Below, piece after piece: positions 9,993-20,931 of a stretch of 64,000 bases of DNA (its first letter is position 1; every line of letters starts with the position of its first letter). Below the pieces are notes generated by a model that was not told where the DNA came from, made no database searches, and was given only the letters and a program-made list of their open reading frames with translations. The DNA comes from Parietichytrium sp. I65-24A (Eukaryota > Sar > Bigyra > Thraustochytrida > Thraustochytriidae), in contig BLSF01000104.1 of the NCBI GenBank assembly GCA_012862575.1, positions 1-64,000 on the forward strand, in the 5' to 3' direction. The translations under genes were made by a program, and so were the position numbers.

Positions 9993-11462
9993 CTAGCGCC
10001 GATGCCTTTCACAGAAGGAATATGGATCGTCAACCTCACGACAGTGTTTCCTGCACATCATCCTTCCGCACTCCTTAGCTGCAACATTATGACACATTGC
10101 GCCTTTACATTTTCTGCCTTCACCATTTTGGGGTTTATGTGTCTGACCAGACCAGGGGTGTTGGAACTTGCCGAATGGAAGAAATCTTTTCCCAAAAAGC
10201 TTTTCACCTGGCTTTGGTTCGCTATACATCTGCTTCCGTACCTTTGCGAATCTTAAGAAATGAAGTAAGTTCGCGCGGGCCCGATATTTTCGCAACTTTT
10301 CAAAGTGGTCCAAAAGAAAAGAGGGCCCCCCGTTCCTTACATCGAGAAACCCACGATGCGCTTCCACGATTCGTCCATATTCGTAGACGTCCGTTTTCAA
10401 CCAGTGCTTCATGTAATGCAATCTCTTGCGCACTACTTCCATGGTCCTGCTCAACCGGAAACCCCCTGATTTAAAAATGTCCGCGAACGTATAGCGCCCC
10501 GCTATGAAGGGGGCTTGATTTTCTGCCCCAATCCGTCGCAATTTGAACCATTGCGCGATTCGTGGGATCTCTCTGATGACACGTGAGATGTATTGAATAA
10601 TGTACTCGTGAGGCGTGACCTTGTTTGTGAGCAGCGAGTAAAGAGGACGAAGCTTGATCTTCAGATCACCCAAGATTGACTTGAGATTCTTTTCGAGCAT
10701 TTTTTTCGTGTTGAACCTATCAGTCAGATAAAGCTTATAGTTGTAAAACGCCCTGGAAAATGTTTCCAATTCTTTGATGTTTTTCAGCCCAATGGATCTG
10801 AAGTACTCTGCCTTCAGTTCATCCCGCAATTTGAGATCCACTTTTGCACGTCTTCTCCCCTCAATCAGGTTCTTGATTTTGGTCTGCCTCACACTTCGAT
10901 AAAGTGCTTCGTCGTCGCTTATTTGATTTCGAAACCCCTCCAATGTGAGAATTGCAGGGATGAGACCTTCGTTTTTCTCCCAGAAAGCCTGATACACCCC
11001 TTCACCATGGCTACGTGAGTATGTTGTAAATCTGCGTCTGGGAAGATATGACGGTAGCTCATCGTCAATTTCGAAGTCCGCTTTTAGATGCGCTTTCAAA
11101 CACGCCTCGTGCGCGTATACTCCAAATGTGCGGCAGAACGACCCGCGCCAAGTTTCGAGGCAAAGATAGCATATCTTTGCGAGCGCGAATTCGAGCTGGA
11201 CTTCGTCTTGAACGTTTTCCAGGCTATTCTTCGCGTGTACGTGAAGCGAATCGCGCTTGATACGCGCAGGTTGGGCAACATCCTGCTCGCGCGGGAGAGC
11301 TCCACATAACATCATGAACGAGCCAGTCGTGAGGAAAGAAGAAACCGCTGCACGAATCTCCACCATATCCACCAGGCATGTTGCAGCCAAGGGAGATCCG
11401 ATGCCCTCGCCCTTCCGCCTGACGCACCTGTTCTCGTCCTCTTGGGTAGTAGAGCGTTTCAT
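9993..11462 (-). CDS. Unrecognised protein with two Cys/His (zinc-binding-like) clusters
   Basis: The protein has 489 residues from the first ATG (11462); a shorter start at an internal Met (MVEIRAAV) is possible. Near the N-terminus CYLC followed by YAHEACLKAH makes a C-x2-C...H-x2-C cluster. The C-terminus has C-x4-C, C-x4-C, a C-R-K-H-C and a final CERH, enough ligands for two zinc ions. Between them is a long basic, alpha-helical region rich in R, K, Y and F (for example IEGRRRAKVDLKLRDE and RIVEAHRGFLDVRNGG). I cannot assign a family. Paired cysteine clusters around a basic helical body suggest nucleic-acid or protein binding. The coding region is visibly more AT-rich than neighbouring genes and it is flanked by a long gene-poor tract, so foreign origin (for example a large DNA virus) is possible but unproven. 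Confidence 0.6.
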   Translation of the reverse strand: MKRSTTQEDENRCVRRKGEGIGSPLAATCLVDMVEIRAAVSSFLTTGSFMMLCGALPREQDVAQPARIKRDSLHVHAKNSLENVQDEVQLEFALAKICYLCLETWRGSFCRTFGVYAHEACLKAHLKADFEIDDELPSYLPRRRFTTYSRSHGEGVYQAFWEKNEGLIPAILTLEGFRNQISDDEALYRSVRQTKIKNLIEGRRRAKVDLKLRDELKAEYFRSIGLKNIKELETFSRAFYNYKLYLTDRFNTKKMLEKNLKSILGDLKIKLRPLYSLLTNKVTPHEYIIQYISRVIREIPRIAQWFKLRRIGAENQAPFIAGRYTFADIFKSGGFRLSRTMEVVRKRLHYMKHWLKTDVYEYGRIVEAHRGFLDVRNGGPSFLLDHFEKLRKYRARANLLHFLRFAKVRKQMYSEPKPGEKLFGKRFLPFGKFQHPWSGQTHKPQNGEGRKCKGAMCHNVAAKECGRMMCRKHCREVDDPYSFCERHRR

Positions 11463-14400
11463 CTCTTCCAGCAAGCCAATTTGGTCGAGCGTCCCCGCAC
11501 GCTTTGCAATTTTTTCCAAGTTCACGATCGCGTCTCAGTAGCTCTCGAGTTCAAACAATTTTGTCACTACAGGTTCTTGCACATTCTTGCATAGCATGAC
11601 GAACGATCTTGAAATGTATGTGCCGATCTTACAGAAATTTTGTGTTACATCATTACCAGAGAAAATCGTGATGTACTAGTAGATAACGTGCTTCAACTCT
11701 ATGACATGGAGTTCTAGTGTATGGCGTGATGGTGTCGTAGGAGAGGCAGGTTCCAGGAAAGATTTATGATCCTGGGTTCCCCGGATGAGGCCCTGGGTTC
11801 CCCAAATGGGATCCTTCACATAAGTGAAGCCACGAAGTGAGAGCGTAAACAAACCCTATCGGAAGGTGGGGTGGATCCTTCACTAACAAAGCCAGACACA
11901 AGTAATTTGCGATTGTGAAGAGATGCATACCTTCTGGATCCTTCTCGTTCCATCGACGCAACTTCAATCGTTCGATTGGAAGGGAACAAACGAACACAGA
12001 AATCCAGGGAACATTCAAATGGTGTGGTGAGTGATTAGCAAATGTTTGAAAATTTGTTTAAAAATTTATCTATAGAGAGACGGATCTACGAGCCCTTTAA
12101 ACAAGCACAAGTGTGGTCTCATTTTTTTTGAGGTAAGAATATATCGAGACATTCCGACAAATCTGAAAATCGCTTAAAAAAATAGTTCTTAATTAAAAGT
12201 GAAAATGTCTGCACAGCATGCACAGCACCAAACTTGAAGATTGCGTCTAATTAGTCTTATTCCCCAATTATTGGCATCCTTTACTCTCTTAGTCATTGAG
12301 TTACCGACGGGATTGATGGGATCCTCATAGTTGCTCAGCTAGGGCTACCTGAATTCATATGAAGTGTCTCGAACAAGCTCCCTGTACTCCGCATTACTAC
12401 GCATTTACTTATGATTTAAATAATCATTTTTTGCCATTTGCGACACCAGGGCGGAAATTCGATGTGAAAAACTGAAAATAGGTCTTATCATTGATTAAGT
12501 ATGTCTATTTTAGGGTTTTATTGAAAGTCCTAGTCCTACTCGAGTTTTTTCATTCGAGAACAGTTCGAATGATTTTTTAACCTGTTTTTACCCAGTAACC
12601 TAACCCACGACCTATCGACGGTCTCGAGCTCTTTGTAGTTGACTCTTTACGCGAAACTTTGAGCGTGTCGAGAACAGCAAACTGCGGAGACGGGCTCCTC
12701 GACTCGGAGGGTTCACGGCAAGGTTTTGTGACCTGCGAATTCTAAATTCTAAATTTTTAAATTCTGAGCGTTGTGTCCGTCTGCCTCAAGGCTCGTCTGC
12801 CTTCTCGTGGCGTTTGTGAGATTTTCATCGCATCTTGGCTGTCGAATATCGGCAAATGCTCGCAAGATCGCGCGCAGTCAGCTTTGTGTGAGTACTCACT
12901 GTCAGTAAGCTTCCCGTGGCTTATTCCTCATGTCTTGGAAGAACTTCTCCTCGAGCACCTCGAGCTTCCAAAATGCCAAATTGTTTGGCCGCCGCTTTCC
13001 AAGTTCTCGCGCTCCCCAGCGTATCTCTGCTGCTCGGCGTTTGGATCGTCAACACATGTCAACTATGTCAACTCACTCCAGTGACTTGCCTTTTCTTGCC
13101 TTTGTGCTGGCAGTGAGCACTACTGGGTTGGCTAAGAAAGCAAATAGCACACCTAGCACACCTTGATCTATTACCTTCGCCCTGTCTATCGAAGGTTGTA
13201 GATAATGCTATCGCGCGTGGGGAGGGGGGAACATGCCGAAGATGGACGAGGTTGTTTGTCCCTATGAACTAAAACAATGAAAACCAGAGGCTCCAGCGGT
13301 CACTGAATGAAAATGAAAGAAAGAATGACTTGCCGGTAAATGTTCTGAAAGAACTTGCAAGGGTGCGCACATTCATTGACACGTCCAAACACAAAGTACT
13401 CTGTATTCACAGTGTCATTTCGAGCCTACCTTGCAGCGAACAGCCGTAATCACTCCGCGCCAAACATCATGAAGGTAATAGCAGCTCTGCTGAGCCGTCT
13501 TTCGCTTTGACCTTCGCAATGCAGCGACATTCTATACATTCTTCTCTTTTCTTTCCTTCCTTTTCTGACCGTGAACGTGAACGTGAACGTGAACGTGAAA
13601 GTGAAAGTGATCGTGAATTCTGTTCTGGATTCCCGTGTTCTTGACTGGGACACCCACCTCCACCTCAATACTATCCCACTGGCAGCATCTCGAGTCACCG
13701 ACTACTGCAGCTTTTGCGCACACTTTATTCTTCTCGTGGTTGAAGGTAATAAGCTTTCCTTCTTTGCGAGCTCTTGGAAGAGGACTCAGGCATGGCACTC
13801 CCGCCCTGGTTCGGAGAAGGGCGATGTAAGTGCTCAGTAAGTTCCTCAAGGGATCATCATGTTCTCGAGTAGTGCCACTCCCAGCTAGTCACCACCGTGA
13901 CGCCTTTGCCAGAACTGGCGCCGCGAGCTGCGAGGGATGGGAGGGCTGCGGGCTGGTTTGATCTCACTAGCAAGTTCGGCATCTCCTAAAAGGGATTTAT
14001 TTCAATCAGCTGCTTCGCCATTCCGTGAGGCAGAAAGGAATAGGGAGGGGTAGACTTAGAGAGAGCGCGTTTGTAGTCACAAAGGATGACGACCTGGAGC
14101 CGTCCAGCTGAGCAGCCTCGTCGTGAGATCGTGAGAAGGCGGGGCCACTGCTCCAATGACAGTCAATGACCGGCCACACTGCGCGCTCTTCCCGCAACTC
14201 GCTGCTCATCCACCGGGACCCTGAACGCCATGAGCGCAAAAGATCGACAAGTACTTAAAGCCTGTCTCCGTCGTTTCATCATAATCCGAACAAATGAAAC
14301 AGGAGATTGGCTTTTCAATCGATGAAGAAACTTGCCGCACGATGAATAAGTTACTATTTGAATTAGGAAACGGGAAAATCACGGCAGTGTGTACCGGCTG

Positions 14401-16283
14401 TCGGGAGGAAGTAGGACTAGAGTATAATTTAAATTTGGACAATGCAGTAGTATCACTATTGTGCGTTGCGTTAGGTTCATAATTTGAGGTCGTTTTGGAG
14501 GATGAAAGCATGCAAGTCGAGGAAACTAACGGAAGCACTACCAGGACGGGCTGTTTATGTTGTGATAAATGCGTCCGTGCGATCGGGAGGGGAGCCTTTG
14601 TAATTTATACTTATCGCTGTCCTTCCGGAGGCTTCCGTCGTTGTGTTTTCTTTGTAAAAGCTCGCAACTGTACTGTGATAAGATAGAAGCCTCTGCCGAG
14701 CAAGAGGTGCGAGGAACAACAAACAAATTGACAAATTAATAAAGAAACGATTAAATCAATTTATTTATAAGTCAAACAATCAACAGTGCGCGATCGATCG
14801 ATCATTCGGCTGCCGATGCCTGCCCACTCATGCCCACTCGCCACCTCGCAGGCACTGTGCTGTAGTTCCCTTCGCACAGATCTCCGTGCTCGCCATCGTC
14901 ACGGCCAGATGAACTGACTGACAGTGAGTATCTCCACCTCCACACTCCGAACAAGACCTTCGCCGGTGCCGATCAAGATTTTTGTGTGTTTTCATCCATG
15001 AACTATCAGTCAGTCGGGCGCTGAGGGCTGCTGTCGCCGCCAACGCCTTTCCTGCTTGCTTGCTTGCCAACTGAAACAAGTCACTGCAGCAGTAGTAGAG
15101 GCGAGAGGGGGGAGCTGAGATGGCACGGACCAACGGGTAAGAAAACTCTGCTCCTGTACTCACCCACTCGCTCACTAACTCACTCACTCACTCACTCACT
15201 CACTCACATGTCAGTACCTCCAGCTCCAGATTGCGTGAAAGATTGTCGAGCACACAAATACCACGAGAGCACGAGTGCTCGAGAACACTTACTCATCGTT
15301 GACGCAGCGGTGGAGGAGAGCGTAGGAGAGCGCGGGTACAAAGTTGTGTAGTAGACAAAGTTGTACAAAGAGCCCAACGCATCACCACACAGCTCAAGAT
15401 CCCCCCTCCTCCCTTCCTTCCTTACTTCATCCCCCCAAAAGGCAGAAGGAAACAAGGAACAAGAAAAAAGTAAAGAAAGTAAAGAAAGTAAGGAGTCGAG
15501 AGTTGAAATGGAACAGGCGCAAGTGCAAAGTTGTTTACTGCGCCAGGTACTGCTGGTACTAGTACTTTCTTCCTTGGCTGTTGAGAGGCGGGCAGGCATT
15601 CACGGCTCGACACATTTGGCTCCGTTGACTCACACAGTGCCACCAACGCCACTGTGCCAATGTTCCGCTATGCCACTGTTCCGCTATGCCACTGTGCCAC
15701 TGGACTTACAGGCTTGGCCAGGAAGAAGAGCGCGCGCGGTGAAGGAATGAAGGAATGAAAGAATGTAACTTTATTTATCTGTTCGTGAGGCGGCTACCTT
15801 GACACTTTGAAAGTGGCACCATCCCATTGACAGTGAGATTGGCAGTGAATGTACGTATACTCACTACTGCAAAGCCATCTCTCCCTCTCTCTCTCACTCT
15901 CTCTGCGAGCAATGATTGTCGGTTCGCATTCCTGCGCAGTACTTTCTCTCTCACGCTCCTATCTACCTGCCTACCTCTCTACCTGCGCTCGCCCCTTACC
16001 CTCCTTCCATCTCTCTCTCTCTCTCTCTCTCGATGTGCACACCCCACGAGTAGTTGCATAGATAGATAGATAGATAGAGAGATAGAGAGAGAGAGAAAGG
16101 GGAGATGGCGATGAAGACTAGACGACACGAAAGAGCAGTGCATGAGCTATGAGCATTATGAATTATCAGCATAGCGAGTGTCGAGGATATGCATTCGAAG
16201 AAGGATCTGTTGTGCAAACCCGAAACTCGGAGCAAGCTGAGAGACTCGGTTGATCGCTGCCACTGAATCGACGAGAGAAAAAG
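11463..16283. other. Long gene-poor region
   Basis: Nearly 5 kb without a convincing gene. Stretch 11560-12600 is AT-rich with stops in all frames. Contents noted: a CCTGGGTTCCCC doublet (about 11770-11801), one copy of the 53-bp dispersed repeat (11820-11872), CTCACTGTCA motifs (12895, 14919, 15828), a GAACGT hexamer run (13570-13600), an ACTC tetranucleotide run (about 15165-15206), a GCCACTGTTCCGCTAT doublet (about 15661-15695), CT runs (15880-15905, 16010-16030) and GATA units (about 16060-16080). The last few hundred bases are probably the promoter and 5' UTR of the protease. A small spliced gene cannot be excluded. Confidence 0.5.
11820..11872 (-). repeat. 53-bp dispersed repeat, copy 1, bracketed by an 11-bp direct repeat
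   Basis: The 52 bases 11822-11873 match 45578-45629 in inverted orientation without mismatch. Here the element is bracketed by perfect copies of GGATCCTTCAC (11809-11819 and 11873-11883). The second copy is bracketed by a different 9-bp direct repeat. It has no terminal inverted repeats and no coding capacity. Confidence 0.75.
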
Positions 16284-18197
16284 ATGAAGCTCAATGTTCT
16301 CGCTGCTGCCTTCGCGGGCGCAGTGTTGACCACCGACGCCATCCCGGCGTTTCCTGAGGTCGTATCTGGTGGTTGCGGAGACAAGTTTGCTGCTGTAGGA
16401 GATGTATTCACCGGAGCTTTTTACAAGAATGAGGATGGAGACAATTTCTGCCGCGAGGGAGACGACTTTTACCACATGGTGGATGGCCAGTGCACAGATA
16501 TTCTGCGGGCTTGCAGCCGCGGTAGCCCAGCAATTACCGGAAACACCAAGGCCCCGCCAGCAAGCATTGAGAGACATATTGTCAACAACCTAAAGAGTTA
16601 TGGCAGACGACTTGAGAAGGTAAAAGAAGTAATAGTGCAGCAAAAGCCACCTTCCAAGATCAACAACCTTGTCGTCATGGTCCAGTTCAGCGATCATGAC
16701 GACGTTCTTCCTCTTGCTGACTACGAGGTGCTCTTCAACTCAGAGAGTGAGCCAGATGGCAAGAACACGTTCACCTACTCAGTCAAGCAGTTCTACGACA
16801 TTCAGTCAAACGGACGTCTCGAAATTCAGAACTACCTTACTGACTGGATCAAGGTCGACTACACTGAGAGCCAGGCTGCAGGAGGTGGTATAAAACATCC
16901 TGATACGGGCAAATGGGTGTATCCACAAGGTGGCTCTCCTATTAGCTCTGCCGAGCCTACAATGCTCCGCACTGCGCTCAAGGAAGCTCTTTCCAAGTAC
17001 GAAGCTACCATGACCGTCGAAGAGTTCAAGAAGCTCTTCGACGTTGACAACGACGGTCGCATTGACATGATCACCTTTGTGCACTCTGGCTTCGGTGCGG
17101 AGTCCAAATCTAAGGTGTTTTTGCACAAGGTTTGGTCGCACAAGTTTTACATTGATATCGACAGATGCTTCGGCGTCAACCAAACATTCCCGGAGAAGAT
17201 GGATTGGATTTGCAGCGACGAGCTGGAGGTTGAGGAACTTGACTGGAAGCTTCCAAAGTCTAGTCTCATCGTCAACAGCTACAACGTCAACCCAGGACGC
17301 TGGTACGAGAGCGCCCTCGGCGACATTGCTGAGGATACCATGCTCATCACTCACTTTGGCGTGATTGCGCATGAGATGGGGCACTTCCTCGGACTCCCAG
17401 ACTACTATGACACTGACTATACTTCTGCTGGACTTGGCCCATACTGTCTGATGGCCAACTCCTGGGGCCTCGATGGCACCCAAAACAATCCACCGAGCAT
17501 GAGTGCAGCTGCAAAGTATTATCTGGGTTGGGTCGATGCCACAGAGCTTGACATTACCGAAGACAACGTTCAGAACTTGAACTTGACTGATGTCCACACA
17601 TCTGCCAAAGTGTTCAAGATTACGTTCAGTAGGACTGAGTTCGTCCTCATTGAGAACCGCCAGCCAAAGTTCACCGACGCTTTTCACAAAGGTGGCATCC
17701 TTGTGTATCATGTTGATGCAGCGATGGACTCCAACAGCTATGAGTATCTCCCTGAGCATGAATATCCAGCGTATCATCCTATTGTGCGTCTTGTCCAGCC
17801 CGATAACCTGTTCGAGTTGGAGCGCGCCTCAAGAGCGGATGACTTCGGAAACTACCTCCCATTCAACAACGTAACCCTCGGCGATGATCAGCTTCCAATG
17901 CAGAACATCAATAGCTACCTTGCCTGGGGACAGCAGAGTGGAATCAACATTGGGAATGTGTCCGCGTCCCAAGACAATATGACTTTTACCTTCACCTTTG
18001 TGGCTCCACCAACTAAAGCACCAACTGCAGCACCAGCGGAGGAGAGTAGCACTGGCATCCTCGTGGGCGCAGTCTTGGGAGGTATTGCAGCTAGTGTGCT
18101 ACTCATCATCGGCGGAATCAAGTTCTTCAAGCCGGTTGAAGAGGAGGAGGAGGAGATCGCGGCTGTGTCTCAAGTGAACCCAAAGTTTGAATATTAA
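16284..18197 (+). CDS. M6 family metalloprotease (immune-inhibitor-A-like), secreted, with C-terminal membrane anchor
   Basis: The protein has 637 residues. It opens with a signal peptide (MKLNVLAAAFAGAVLTTDA). The M6 peptidase domain covers about residues 120-440 and holds the zinc motif HEMGHFLGLPD (H363, E364, H367, with D373 as the usual third ligand of HExxHxxGxxD metzincin-like M6 enzymes). A DVDNDGRIDM segment (about 252-261) looks like a calcium-binding loop. The tail is a Pro/Thr/Ala linker (about 575-590), a single membrane span (GILVGAVLGGIAASVLLIIGG, about 594-614), a KFFKP boundary and a short acidic cytosolic end. It should therefore be a type I cell-surface protease. The substrate is unknown. 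A decayed copy of its C-terminal third lies 1 kb downstream, and a related anchor closes the RCC1-like protein at 51.6 kb. Confidence 0.88.
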   Translation: MKLNVLAAAFAGAVLTTDAIPAFPEVVSGGCGDKFAAVGDVFTGAFYKNEDGDNFCREGDDFYHMVDGQCTDILRACSRGSPAITGNTKAPPASIERHIVNNLKSYGRRLEKVKEVIVQQKPPSKINNLVVMVQFSDHDDVLPLADYEVLFNSESEPDGKNTFTYSVKQFYDIQSNGRLEIQNYLTDWIKVDYTESQAAGGGIKHPDTGKWVYPQGGSPISSAEPTMLRTALKEALSKYEATMTVEEFKKLFDVDNDGRIDMITFVHSGFGAESKSKVFLHKVWSHKFYIDIDRCFGVNQTFPEKMDWICSDELEVEELDWKLPKSSLIVNSYNVNPGRWYESALGDIAEDTMLITHFGVIAHEMGHFLGLPDYYDTDYTSAGLGPYCLMANSWGLDGTQNNPPSMSAAAKYYLGWVDATELDITEDNVQNLNLTDVHTSAKVFKITFSRTEFVLIENRQPKFTDAFHKGGILVYHVDAAMDSNSYEYLPEHEYPAYHPIVRLVQPDNLFELERASRADDFGNYLPFNNVTLGDDQLPMQNINSYLAWGQQSGINIGNVSASQDNMTFTFTFVAPPTKAPTAAPAEESSTGILVGAVLGGIAASVLLIIGGIKFFKPVEEEEEEIAAVSQVNPKFEY

Positions 18198-19240
18198 GCA
18201 AAGGGCTTTCGCTACTCAGCGTTTGTTTTCTGTTGGGGGCCTCACGGCCCGAACCTTTGTCCAAATTTAAAAATTTGCAAGTCTTGTTTTCGAATTTCAT
18301 TTCAAAATTCCATCTGAACCAGCGGCCATATCGCACCGTGTCGCCCCTGCCTTTGCAAATAGTTGTTCTGGCGAAAGCGCTAGTGGACAAGGGTTGAGTT
18401 GGTCTCTCCGTGGTTTTCCTTCAAAGAATCGAAGAAAATAAAACCTTTGTCATCGATCGTACATGGACACAGACGCCTCTTCGTGAAAGCGAGCGTGGTT
18501 TTACAGCTACTCATCGCCGCAAGTTGATTCTGTTCAAGTTTTGGGGTCAGCCAACACTAGGAAATTTGGCTTTGGGGTTCTCGATTCACGAAATGTAGTA
18601 GAGCTATCTATCTTTGGGTTAGAGCTTGCATCCTTCCGCCTGTGCTGCGGTCCAAAAGTACTCTGCCTGGACGCAGCCTAGCGGCCAAGCATCAACTATT
18701 TAAGGTGGTGGTTGCCCCGACGTCTTTCTCCTCTCCTCCCCAACACATTAATCACCACTCGCTTCCAAGCACGCCGAGGATTTTGGGCATGCCCCTCCAA
18801 GCCTCAACGGCACAACCTACACCCGTCAGAATCTTCCTCCTCCCGGCCCCTTCTCGCCCTCATGGCCCCTTTCCATGTTCCGAAAAGCAAATGAAACCAT
18901 TTATTCTTCCGGTACTCTCATGCACAGAAACAGGGAGGGGGACATGACGATGGGGAAACTGATCTCGTCTTTTTCGTTCTCGTGTTTGCTAAAAGCCGTT
19001 CAGCGAATGAAAATGACTTGCATCGGGCAACAGCACTACTTTGAGCAAGCTTTGTTTTAAACGCCATTAGTTTGCTCCGCAAGACGAGACGCGTCCAAAA
19101 TGTACACGCAGGTTCTCACTGTCTGGGTTGAGCTCGAGCCTGTGGCAGAGCAGAAAGAAGTCAGACGTATGGCTAGCGACCCAAAGTGGAAAAGGTGGGA
19201 GGAGGAGAGTCGTCTATCGGAGGCTGTCGCCGCCGACGAA
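18198..19240. other. Intergenic region between the protease and its decayed copy
   Basis: No gene is seen. It begins with the protease 3' UTR. Bases 19080-19240 may hold further eroded protease-like sequence, but nothing alignable by eye. Confidence 0.45.
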
Positions 19241-19890
19241 TTTCCACTAGTTGAACGCAGTTGAACTTGACGCGAACCCATGTGGCCTCCTTGCATATCA
19301 TGTTGATGCAATTATGCCAGTTAACCGCTTTGAGTATCTCCCTGAGCACAATTTTTTGGCATATCATCGTCAGGTGCGTCTTATTCAGCCCGATAATCTG
19401 TTAAAATTGGAGCGAAACTCAAGAATCGACTACTCCGGAAACCACCTCCCATTCAACGACGTAGAACTCGGCGATGCTCAATTTCCAGTGAAATCAACGT
19501 TCGTAATCCGTCCGCATCCCAAGACAATGTGGCCTTTACCCTTTCTTCCGAGGCTCCGACAACCCCATCACCGACCTCTTCCCTAATAACGACGTCTTCC
19601 CCGACAACCTCTTCACCAACCAACGCCACTTCGGTGCGAACTGCAGCACCAGACAACGCCACTTCGGTGCGAACTGCAGCACCAGACAACGCCACTTTGG
19701 TGCCAACTGGAGCAACAGCAAAGGAGAAATCAAGCTTCACTGACATTCCCGTTGCCGCAATCTTGGCAGGTCTTGCAGCTCGTGTGCTTTTCATCGTCGA
19801 GGGAGTCAAGTTCTTTAAGCCTGTTGCACGAGGAATATGAAATTGCCACGGTCGCACAAAGCAACCTAAAGTACGACGCATCTGTTCAAG
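19241..19890 (+). pseudogene. Decayed tandem duplicate of the C-terminal third of the M6 protease
   Basis: From about 19262 the translation reads GLLAYHVDAI, RFEYLPEHNFLAYH, VRLIQPDNLL and HLPFNDVELGDAQ, clearly parallel to the intact protease (ILVYHVDAA, YEYLPEHEYPAYH, VRLVQPDNLF, YLPFNNVTLGDDQ). A deletion of about 32 bases near 19490 changes frame. The second frame carries SASQDNVAFT, an expanded Thr/Ser/Pro linker, the membrane segment and VKFFKPV. A second frame change near 19830 restores an EEYEIATVAQSNLKYD end like the protease tail. The HExxH catalytic part is missing altogether and there is no signal peptide, so it cannot make a protease. It is best read as a truncated tandem duplicate that then accumulated frame changes and an internal 33-bp repeat. 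Confidence 0.85.
19613..19710 (+). repeat. 33-bp tandem repeat inside the protease pseudogene
   Basis: Three units of about 33 bases beginning CAACGCCACTTCGGTGCGAA encode a repeated NATSVRTAAPD segment. The third unit is diverged. The intact gene has only the short unexpanded linker at this place. Confidence 0.85.
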
Positions 19891-20931
19891 TCGTGCATCG
19901 CCAACAGCGTCGAGAGTGCCTGTGTACGTGGTCGGTTTTTGTGGAACAGGTCAGACCCCTCAAGGTCTCGCCGTCGCGGCCTTTGTTTCGCAGCTACTGC
20001 AAAATGTATTTCATTCTCAATCAAGAAAGCAAAGCAAAGAAAACTTTTCATTTCACAGTGAATTGCTCCGCGTCCCACCACAACGCCAGTAAAGCCCAGC
20101 CCAGCTTGCCGCTTTCCATCATATAGCACTCGGGAACTCAGGACCCCACTCATAGTCCCGCTCGTCCTTACATATCCTTACATCTTCATAATTCAAACAT
20201 CTTGCTTTGTGCGTTCACACCTTCAAAAGAAGCCTCACGCACCTTAGCCAATCAATCAATCAATCAATTAACCAACCGCGCACGTATCGCCACTCGAATT
20301 TCTTCTGCGACTCACAGCTCCCCGGGCCCACCATTAAAGCAAAACTCACTGAAAACACTAATCTCTCCCCACTCTAGCTAGCTAGCCAGCAAGTGAGCTA
20401 GCTCACTGCTCCCACGTATGCCATTCTTATTAAGCCATAACAAACCCTACCAGCGCACACCCACCACCCATTCCCGGACTCCTATTAAATCGTAGCCAAG
20501 TGCTAGCGTGGGCGTCTCTGAACGCCGTCCAGAAACGCGCGCGACATACGCAGCATACGCGATCGCGAGTGGTGCGCGGGGACGAATCGTTCGTTTGTTC
20601 AGTGATCGCTGCTTCTTGTCTTGCGCCTGGGACTTGAGAAGTTCAAGTTTGTTCGCCAGGACACTCACAGGTATTGATTGCCACATATTGCCCTTGCGAA
20701 CAGGGACATCAAAACAACGAGACAAGGGACGCGCTCTTTCTTTCATTCATTCATTCAGTCTTTCTTTCATTCTTTGGTTGGTTGGTTCGTTCATTCTTTT
20801 CGTTCTTTACATTGTTTTCAAAAGGGTTGGCAGAGTTGGGACGAGGTGCCGGTGACATAATTATTTACTTTTAAGAGTGCGCGGGGACGCACAGGCTGAG
20901 CGAGGATTGTGTGCTGCTTTTTAAGGGCGAG
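19891..20931. other. Intergenic region upstream of the TTL-like gene
   Basis: No gene is seen. An AATC run lies near 20250-20267 and a GCTAGCTAGC/GAGCTAGCTCAC palindrome-rich patch near 20375-20408. ATTC and TTGG/TTCG units (20740-20800) lie in the probable promoter/5' UTR. Confidence 0.5.

Noticed and set aside
11764-12018. Small minus-strand open frame containing the 53-bp repeat
   Set aside because: The frame is short and half of it is the dispersed repeat plus the CCTGGGTTCCCC doublet; no resemblance to any protein.
15165-15206. Regular short repeats as a possible CRISPR array
   Set aside because: They are contiguous ACTC tetranucleotides without spacers in a eukaryotic genome; the same holds for the other tandem repeats here.
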